Source of the DNA: Candidatus Latescibacterota bacterium
GTDB taxonomy: Bacteria > Latescibacterota > UBA2968 > GCA-2709665
DNA length: 13,167 nt
Direction of reading: 5' to 3'
Assembly: GCA_012271065.1 (NCBI GenBank)
Contig: JAAXHE010000004.1
Coordinates: 1-13,167, forward strand
A program made the position numbers and the translations under genes. Numbering within the stretch: the stretch's first letter is position 1; every line of letters begins with the position of its first letter. Positions 6,769 to 13,167 of the stretch are shown here, piece after piece. Under the pieces are notes generated by a model. The model made no database searches. It was given only the letters and a program-made list of their open reading frames with translations, and was not told the DNA's origin.

Positions 6769-8211
6769 ATGGCTGCCATGGAATTCGAATCCTACACGCT
6801 TGACTCCGATTTTTACGACGAGATGTTCCTTCCGGACGGCACACCCAGGGAGCATAGCCGCCCGCTCTTCGAAGCGTTGGGCGAACTCTCGACGGAGGAA
6901 CTTTCAAGCGTCCAGGAACGCGTTACCCGTTCGTTTTCCAATGAGGGCATCACGTTTACCGTCTACGGCGATGAAGAGGCCACCGAGCGCATCATTCCCG
7001 TGGACTGCCTGCCACGGATCTTGTCAGGCGCCGAGTGGGACGGGCTCGTAAAGGGCCTTACGCAACGCCTCGCAGCGCTAAACCGGTTCCTACAGGATAT
7101 CTACAATGACGCACGCATCATTGGCGATGGCGTCATCCCGGCGGACATGGTCAAGGGTTGTCCGCAGTACCGGGTGGAAATGCGAGGCGTTTCCCCTCCC
7201 AATGGCGCCTGGGTATCCGTCTGCGGAACCGACCTCGTGCGAACCAACGACGGCTTTCTCGTACTCGAGGACAACCTGCGCGTTCCCTCAGGGGTTTCGT
7301 ATATGGTGGCGAACCGTAAGGCGGTGAAGGCAGGATTGCGCCGCCTCTACAGACGCTCGCGCGTGAAGGACGTAGAACATTACGGCAGATTTCTCCGCGA
7401 AACCCTTGTCGAGCTCGCGCCTGAGGGGCGGGCCGATCCATGCATCGTGCTGCTGACGCCGGGCGTTTACAATTCGGCGTTCTACGAGCATATGTTTCTT
7501 GCCCGTGAGATCGGGGCGGCGCTGGTCGAAGGCAGAGATCTCCTGGCGAACAACGGGTTTGTCTACATGCGCACCACAACCGGCCTCCGGCGTGTCGACG
7601 TCGTCTACCGGCGTGTCGACGACGACTTTCTCGATCCTCTGGTCTTTCGCGCGGATTCCCTTCTTGGCGTGCCCGGCTTGCTGCACGCATACAAACTCGG
7701 CAACGTGACCCTGGTTAACGCACCCGGCACGGGCGTCGCCGACGACAAGAGCGTCTATGCCTACGTTCCCGATATGATACGCTACTACATGAATGAGGAG
7801 CCCGTTCTGTCCAGCGTGGACACCTACCTGTGCCGCAGGCCGGAACACCTGGAGTACACACTCGACAACCTCGAGAATCTGATAGTAAAGAAGGTCGGAG
7901 AGTCAGGCGGTTACGGCATGCTGGTCGGCCCCCATGCCACGCCTGAAGAGCGGGAGGAATACGCGAAGCATCTGCGCGCCAATCCGGCCGAATTCATCTC
8001 GCAGCCCGTATTGCCGCTGTCGCGCGCACCGTGTCTTGTCGACAACCGGTTTGAGCCCAGGCACGTCGACCTGCGTCCATTTGTGCTGCACGGGCGGGAA
8101 ACGCGAATCGTGCCCGGGGCATTCTGCCGTGTCGCCCTGCGCCGGGGCAGTCTGGTAGTTAATTCCAGTCAGGGTGGCGGCGGCAAAGACCTCTGGGTAC
8201 TGGAAAATTGA
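6769..8211 (+). CDS. Circularly permuted ATP-grasp type 2 protein (predicted amidoligase)
   Basis: Cytoplasmic protein of 480 aa, matching the usual length of the CP_ATPgrasp_2 (DUF404/DUF407) family. Family motifs appear in order: the N-terminal FYDEMF; EGITFTVYG; VLEDNLRVPSGVSYM (E167 onward); VYRRVDDDFLDPLVF; GTGVADDKSVYAYVPDM; the SGGYGMLVGP nucleotide loop (379-388); RHVDLRPFVLHG (431-442); and the C-terminal VNSSQGGGGKD (from about 464). The family is predicted to form amide or peptide bonds using ATP, and its substrate is not established. It is usually encoded next to alpha-E and transglutaminase-like proteins, which are both found downstream here. ATG 6769 and ATG 6778 are both possible starts. 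Neither has a strong ribosome binding site. Its stop overlaps an in-frame TTG of the ammonium transporter frame (TTGA). Confidence 0.94.
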   Translation: MAAMEFESYTLDSDFYDEMFLPDGTPREHSRPLFEALGELSTEELSSVQERVTRSFSNEGITFTVYGDEEATERIIPVDCLPRILSGAEWDGLVKGLTQRLAALNRFLQDIYNDARIIGDGVIPADMVKGCPQYRVEMRGVSPPNGAWVSVCGTDLVRTNDGFLVLEDNLRVPSGVSYMVANRKAVKAGLRRLYRRSRVKDVEHYGRFLRETLVELAPEGRADPCIVLLTPGVYNSAFYEHMFLAREIGAALVEGRDLLANNGFVYMRTTTGLRRVDVVYRRVDDDFLDPLVFRADSLLGVPGLLHAYKLGNVTLVNAPGTGVADDKSVYAYVPDMIRYYMNEEPVLSSVDTYLCRRPEHLEYTLDNLENLIVKKVGESGGYGMLVGPHATPEEREEYAKHLRANPAEFISQPVLPLSRAPCLVDNRFEPRHVDLRPFVLHGRETRIVPGAFCRVALRRGSLVVNSSQGGGGKDLWVLEN

Positions 8212-8265
8212 GCAATCGCATTCGTCACGTAGACAACATGTCTCACCGTTGGGAAAAAACCACGA

Positions 8266-8275
8266 AAGGAGAGGG
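8266..8275 (+). promoter_or_regulatory. Strong ribosome binding site that fixes the Amt start
   Basis: AAGGAGAGGG lies immediately before the ATG at 8277. It is the best Shine-Dalgarno match near any start in this part of the window. It supports ATG 8277 over the upstream in-frame candidates TTG 8208 and ATG 8238, although the spacing is short. Confidence 0.7.
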
Positions 8276-8276
8276 T

Positions 8277-9662
8277 ATGAAAGGTTCCACGAAATTGCCG
8301 TTTCGCAAGCGCGCCGTCGGTTCCGTCGGAAAGATCGCCCTGTTGTTTCCTGGCTGTCTGCTTTGCGGGACCACGGCCGCGTACGCGGCGGTTGACCAGG
8401 AGACGATGTTCGTCTTCAACACGTTCGCGTTTCTGATCTGGGGCGCGCTGATTATGTGGATGTGCGCCGGGTTTACCATGCTCGAGTCCGGTTCCGTTCG
8501 CACCAAGAACGCCTCGATGATCTGCATGAAGAACATCGGCCTCTACTCTATCGCAGGTCTCGCCTATTACTTTCTCGGCTACAATCTTATGTATACTGAA
8601 GTGGGGAAATTCATCGGCTCATTTAAACTCCTCTACGGTCCGTCTGCCGCCGATCTCGCACTTGTTGGAGGGCAGGAAACGGCGAAGGCCAAGGTTATCG
8701 CGAACAAATATTCCACCATGTCGGACTGGTTCTTCCAGATGGTTTTTGTGGCGACGGCCGCCTCGATCGTCTCCGGCGCCCTGGCGGAACGGGTCAAGAT
8801 GTGGTCCTTCTTTCTATTTACGCTTGTCCTGACGGCCATCATCTATCCCGTGGTCGGCGCCTGGACCTGGGGCGGCGGGTGGTTGAGCGCAATGGGATTC
8901 AAGGATTTCGCGGGTTCGACCATTGTCCACAGTACCGGTGGATGGGCGGCGCTGGCGGGGGCCCTGGTCGTCGGCCCCCGATTTGGCAAATATCGAAAGG
9001 ACGGCAGTGTGAAGAATACACCGCCATCCAATATCGTTGCAGTGACCCTGGGCGTCTTCATCCTCTGGTTCGGCTGGCTCGGATTCAATGGCGGGTCGCA
9101 GCTGGCGTTAGGCAGCGCCGCGGACGCCATGGCCATGAGCCACGTCCTGGTCAACACGAATCTCGCGGCGTCGGCCGGGGTTGTGGTAGCTCTCATCGTC
9201 TCGAAACCGATCCTGGGGCGCATGGACCTGTTCGCCAGTCTGAACGGCGCTATTGCAGGTCTGGTGTCAATTACAGCCGGCCCCGACATCGTCCAGCACT
9301 ATTGGGCAGTTGTTATCGGCGCCGTGGGCGCTGTCCTCTGCACCGCCGGAATCCGGCTGCTGGAGAGGTTGAAGATCGACGACGTCGTCGGCGCGGTTCC
9401 CGCCCACCTCTTCGCAGGCATCTGGGGAACGCTGGCGGTCTGCATTGCCGCAGGCGGCAATTTCGGCGTCCAGCTTTTGGGCTGCGTAGCGGTTGGCGTG
9501 TTCGTATTCTCGATCTCGTGGGTAATCTGGCGATTGTTGGCCGCGACCCTGAGCGTCCGCGTCTCCGAAAAAGTCGAACGGTTGGGCCAGGACGTCGGCG
9601 AACTGGGTATTGAGGCCTATCCCGAATTCGTGCTCAACCCGGAAGAAGCGGATGAGGATTAA
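8277..9662 (+). CDS. amt: Ammonium transporter, Amt/MEP/Rh family
   Basis: Inner-membrane ammonium channel/transporter of 461 aa from ATG 8277. An N-terminal signal peptide precedes the usual 11 membrane helices, with likely cleavage after AYA near residue 38. Pore residues known from E. coli AmtB are conserved: the ammonium-site Asp in DFAGSTIVH (D210), the twin histidines H218 and H377 (PAHLFAG), the gate Phe in FQMVFV, the Trp of WTWGGG, and F plus S in GWLGFNGGS. The early motif FTMLESGSVRTKN places it nearer the plant-like/marine Amt type than enteric AmtB. It is therefore probably functional. It lies between the ATP-grasp and alpha-E genes, and its TAA overlaps the next ATG by one base (TAATG), so it is co-translated with that cluster. 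No glnK lies beside it, which is unusual for a proteobacterial amt. Confidence 0.95.
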   Translation: MKGSTKLPFRKRAVGSVGKIALLFPGCLLCGTTAAYAAVDQETMFVFNTFAFLIWGALIMWMCAGFTMLESGSVRTKNASMICMKNIGLYSIAGLAYYFLGYNLMYTEVGKFIGSFKLLYGPSAADLALVGGQETAKAKVIANKYSTMSDWFFQMVFVATAASIVSGALAERVKMWSFFLFTLVLTAIIYPVVGAWTWGGGWLSAMGFKDFAGSTIVHSTGGWAALAGALVVGPRFGKYRKDGSVKNTPPSNIVAVTLGVFILWFGWLGFNGGSQLALGSAADAMAMSHVLVNTNLAASAGVVVALIVSKPILGRMDLFASLNGAIAGLVSITAGPDIVQHYWAVVIGAVGAVLCTAGIRLLERLKIDDVVGAVPAHLFAGIWGTLAVCIAAGGNFGVQLLGCVAVGVFVFSISWVIWRLLAATLSVRVSEKVERLGQDVGELGIEAYPEFVLNPEEADED

Positions 9663-10645
9663 TGGCGACGATTCCCGGAAATCCCAGACTGCTTGCGCGC
9701 AGCGCGCAGGGTCTTTATTGGATGGGCCGCTACCTGGAACGTGCGGAGCATCTCAGCCGGCTGTTGCGGTTCCAGGTGGAAGCGCTGGTGGACCGGCCGA
9801 TCCGGGAGATCTATTTCGGCTGGAGTCGCATATACATGAGCCTGAACCGTCGTCCTCCCGGCGGCAGTATTACAATGGTCGGGAACGACGACTTCACGCT
9901 GGCCGATTCCTACACGCTGGCCGACGATCTCACGTTCGAACGCTCAAACCCCGATTCCGTCTGGAACTGTTTCTCCCTCGGCCGTGAGAATGCGCGTCAG
10001 ATGCGCCACTGCATCAGCGGGGAGATGTGGACCTGTTTGAACCTGGCGTATCTGCGCCTCCGGAACCTGAACATTCGGGATATCTGGAGGCCCGCTCCGG
10101 AGAGCTTCTATGCTGAAACGGCAGGAGACATTAACACCTTTGCCGGCGTGGCGGAGGCTACGATGTACCGCGACGAAGGGTGGCATTTCCTGCGACTCGG
10201 CAGGCATATCGAACGCGCCCAATGTTCGGCTTCATTGTTTCTTTCCCAGCTCTCCATGGACAAACTTACGGACGAGTCCTCCGACGCGGACTGGACGAAC
10301 CTCTTGCACGTCTGCCAGGCCTATGACGCTTACAGCCGCAATTACAGCGTCGACGTCCAGCCGGATCGGGTCCTCGACCTGCTCGTTACCGACCCTCTGC
10401 TACACGGCTCTCTATGCTACTCGCTCGACGCGGTGACATCGGAACTCAATGCCATCGGCGCCGGGTCCGATGAGCAATCCAGTGCAGTCGCCCTGCGCAT
10501 GGCCAGACGTATGTGCGCGCTGATCCATTACGATTGGCCCGATCGCGAAGACCGCGAGGTCCTTCTGGGAGACCTCATGGGCTTCTGCCAGGAACTCCAC
10601 GATCTTGTTACCGCCGCCTATATAGACTACCCCGCCGTTTATTGA
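9662..10645 (+). CDS. Alpha-E domain protein (DUF403)
   Basis: Soluble all-helical protein of 327 aa. It opens with the family hallmark LLARSAQGLYWMGRYLERAEHLSRLL and contains NPDSVWNCFSLGRENARQMR and ISGEMWTCLNLAYLRLR, all typical of alpha-E (DUF403) proteins of about 310-330 aa. The biochemical role is not established. The domain is nearly always encoded with a circularly permuted ATP-grasp protein and a transglutaminase-like protease, and it is proposed to act with them in making or processing a peptide-like product. Its ATG shares one base with the Amt stop codon. It is followed with little or no gap by the transglutaminase gene. Confidence 0.94.
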   Translation: MATIPGNPRLLARSAQGLYWMGRYLERAEHLSRLLRFQVEALVDRPIREIYFGWSRIYMSLNRRPPGGSITMVGNDDFTLADSYTLADDLTFERSNPDSVWNCFSLGRENARQMRHCISGEMWTCLNLAYLRLRNLNIRDIWRPAPESFYAETAGDINTFAGVAEATMYRDEGWHFLRLGRHIERAQCSASLFLSQLSMDKLTDESSDADWTNLLHVCQAYDAYSRNYSVDVQPDRVLDLLVTDPLLHGSLCYSLDAVTSELNAIGAGSDEQSSAVALRMARRMCALIHYDWPDREDREVLLGDLMGFCQELHDLVTAAYIDYPAVY

Positions 10646-10665
10646 CTCCCGGGTGTGCAGATACC

Positions 10666-11538
10666 TTGGCCGGAACGATTCAATACGAAATCAGGCACGT
10701 CTCACGCTATGAGTACGTGTTCCCCGCGCGCGAGTGCGTCATGCTGCTTTGCCTGAAGCCAATCGAAAACGGGGGTCAGCAGCTTTTTCATTTCGACATC
10801 GAAACGCAACCTCCGGGTTCCCTGAGCGTTGAAACAGATCCTTTCGGGAACACGCGGCACGTCCTCAGCGTCCACCCGGAACACGAGTCGCTGGAGATTG
10901 TGGCTCAATCCACAGTCAGCCCGTCTCCGTTCAAGCCGCTTCCGGGCGGTCTTGGAGCCGATGCGTGGAATGAGATCGACGCCTCGAGAGACGCATTCCT
11001 GCATTGGGACTATGCCCACCCCAGCGAGATGGCCAATCCGTCGCCCGCGCTCACCGATTTCACCAGGAAAAACGGCATTGCGCGCGGAAACGACCCGCTC
11101 CGGGATTTGATCCTGCTTTCAGATACGCTGCACAGCGTGTTTCAATATACTCCGGGAAGCACTACGGCCGCGTCTCCAATTGAGGAAATTCTGAGCTCGG
11201 GCCACGGCGTCTGCCAGGACTACGCCCATGTGATGATTGCGGTCGCCCGTTCCTGGGGTGTTCCCGCCCGCTATGTCTCGGGCTATCTCTACGTTTCCGG
11301 TTCTCCCGACGGCCAGGCCTGGAGCAATGCCACACACGCCTGGGTGGAGTGTCTGCTTCCGGAACTGGGGTGGGTGGGCTTTGATCCCACCAACCGGAGC
11401 CTTGCCGACGAACGACACATCCGAATCGCGACCGGACGCGACTTTCTGGACATCTCTCCCACCCGCGGCGTCCGACAAGGCGGCGGTGAAACACGGCTCA
11501 AAGTCGATGTCCGGATCCGTCCACTGACGGATCTGTGA
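10666..11538 (+). CDS. Transglutaminase-like cysteine protease family protein
   Basis: Cytoplasmic protein of about 290 aa with an N-terminal beta domain (Bact_transglu_N: IQYEIRHVSRYEYVFPARE) and a C-terminal transglutaminase-like papain fold. The catalytic triad is intact: C183 in GHGVCQDYAHV, H224 in NATHAWVE and D240 in GWVGFDPTN. Family members are expected to cleave or transfer at amide/isopeptide bonds. The substrate here is probably linked to the product of the ATP-grasp protein (inference). No ATG is available at the domain start. I chose TTG 10666 because it sits five codons before IQYEIRH. TTG 10642, which overlaps the alpha-E stop as TTGA, is an equally serious candidate. The open frame extends back to a GTG at 10513, but that region overlaps alpha-E and looks non-native. 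No strong ribosome binding site marks any of these starts. Confidence 0.9.
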   Translation: MAGTIQYEIRHVSRYEYVFPARECVMLLCLKPIENGGQQLFHFDIETQPPGSLSVETDPFGNTRHVLSVHPEHESLEIVAQSTVSPSPFKPLPGGLGADAWNEIDASRDAFLHWDYAHPSEMANPSPALTDFTRKNGIARGNDPLRDLILLSDTLHSVFQYTPGSTTAASPIEEILSSGHGVCQDYAHVMIAVARSWGVPARYVSGYLYVSGSPDGQAWSNATHAWVECLLPELGWVGFDPTNRSLADERHIRIATGRDFLDISPTRGVRQGGGETRLKVDVRIRPLTDL

Positions 11539-11546
11539 TTCTGACC

Positions 11547-11575
11547 TTGACAGAACGAGTTCTCACCTATATAAT
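11547..11575 (+). promoter_or_regulatory. Perfect-consensus sigma-70 promoter for thiC
   Basis: TTGACA at 11547-11552 and TATAAT at 11570-11575 are separated by exactly 17 bp, matching the housekeeping consensus at all twelve hexamer positions. The expected transcription start is about 11582, just before the TPP riboswitch P1 stem. Such a strong promoter fits a gene whose main control is the downstream riboswitch. Confidence 0.85.
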
Positions 11576-11583
11576 TAAGATAA

Positions 11584-11663
11584 GATCCGCGTGGGGTGCC
11601 GAACGGCTGAGATCATACCCTTGGAACCTGATCTGGATTATACCAGCGTAGGGATGCGGAACA
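11584..11663 (+). ncRNA. TPP riboswitch (THI element)
   Basis: Complete thiamine pyrophosphate aptamer in the thiC leader. The P1 stem pairs TCCGC (11586-11590) with GCGGA (11656-11660). Conserved blocks are GGGGTGCC (11593-11600), GGCTGAGA (11605-11612, the pyrimidine-sensing helix with the CUGAGA core), ACCC at 11617-11620, and GAACCTGATCTGG (11624-11636) with TACCAGCG (11641-11648) and TAGGGA (11649-11654), which form the pyrophosphate-sensing arm. Binding of TPP is expected to lower thiC expression when thiamine is plentiful. The P3 extension is minimal, giving a compact aptamer of about 75 nt. Confidence 0.96.
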
Positions 11664-11683
11664 TTGGCCTTCCGAACAATCAA

Positions 11684-11712
11684 GCGGCCGTTCCTTCCAC
11701 GGGGACGGCCGT
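11684..11712 (+). promoter_or_regulatory. Stable hairpin in the thiC riboswitch expression platform
   Basis: CGGCCGTTCC (11685-11694) pairs with GGACGGCCG (11702-11711, one G:T wobble), a 10-bp GC-rich stem with a 7-nt loop. The following sequence is GT-repeat-like (TGTGTGTAT) rather than a run of T. It may be a weak intrinsic terminator or, more likely, a structural part of a translation-control platform. A pyrimidine run in its arm and loop (11691-11696) could also pair with the thiC ribosome binding site. Confidence 0.55.
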
Positions 11713-11774
11713 GTGTGTATCGTACACGACGACTCGCAGTTACCGGGCATTCTCAGGCGGTGGGGTATCCATCT

Positions 11775-13167
<1,393 letters not shown>

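Noticed and set aside
7288..7848. Minus-strand frame of 186 codons opposite the ATP-grasp gene
   Set aside because: It is antisense to conserved ATP-grasp motifs and shows no ribosome binding site or domain.
8801..9613. A 270-codon + strand frame inside amt
   Set aside because: It is an alternate frame of the Amt coding region. Its translation is rich in Arg and Gly with no membrane segments or motifs.
10513..10665. GTG 10513 start for the transglutaminase
   Set aside because: It would overlap alpha-E by over 130 bp, and the added residues are Arg/Pro/Gly-rich with no family similarity. The domain begins near residue 56 of that frame.
11553..11562. GAACGAGTTC inverted repeat within the thiC promoter spacer, a possible operator
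   Set aside because: The arms are 4 bp with a 2-bp gap. It does not match a LexA box (GAAC-N4-GTTC) or another operator I know, and chance is likely at this length.

Overview
The window is a gene-dense, moderately GC-rich bacterial segment with every gene on the + strand. Genes are packed tightly, with many 1-4 bp stop/start overlaps. The gene content suggests a proteobacterium, most likely a gammaproteobacterium: a thiC with the proteobacterial-type N-terminal region behind a TPP riboswitch, a LivJ-type binding protein beside a histidine kinase, and an ATP-grasp/alpha-E/transglutaminase cluster. I cannot name a genus from sequence alone. I see no insertion sequence, tRNA, rRNA, CRISPR array or phage gene.

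Region 1 (10-6688) looks like a signalling operon. It encodes a receiver-PP2C (RsbU/SpoIIE-type) phosphatase, an RsbW-like anti-sigma kinase, a secreted LivJ-type solute-binding protein, a membrane sensor histidine kinase, and, after a 187-bp gap, a second binding protein predicted to be a lipoprotein with an Ig-like N-terminal domain. The first four genes are joined by 4-bp overlaps (GTGA, ATGA, GTGA). No ABC permease or ATPase is present. The best reading is that the binding proteins act as ligand sensors for the kinase. The kinase would then phosphorylate the receiver of the phosphatase, and output would run through partner switching with the RsbW-like kinase. The STAS antagonist and sigma factor expected in such a circuit are not in the window.

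Region 2 (6769-11538) carries the conserved trio of a circularly permuted ATP-grasp amidoligase-like protein, an alpha-E (DUF403) protein and a transglutaminase-like cysteine protease. In this window an Amt-family ammonium transporter lies between the first two, with near-zero spacing on both sides. This suggests a peptide or amide metabolism operon that takes in or handles ammonium.

Region 3 (11539-13167) is a thiamine biosynthesis locus. A promoter with perfect sigma-70 consensus hexamers at a 17-bp spacing drives a complete TPP riboswitch. A stable hairpin and a strong ribosome binding site follow, then thiC, which runs off the right edge of the window before its C-terminal iron-sulfur motif.
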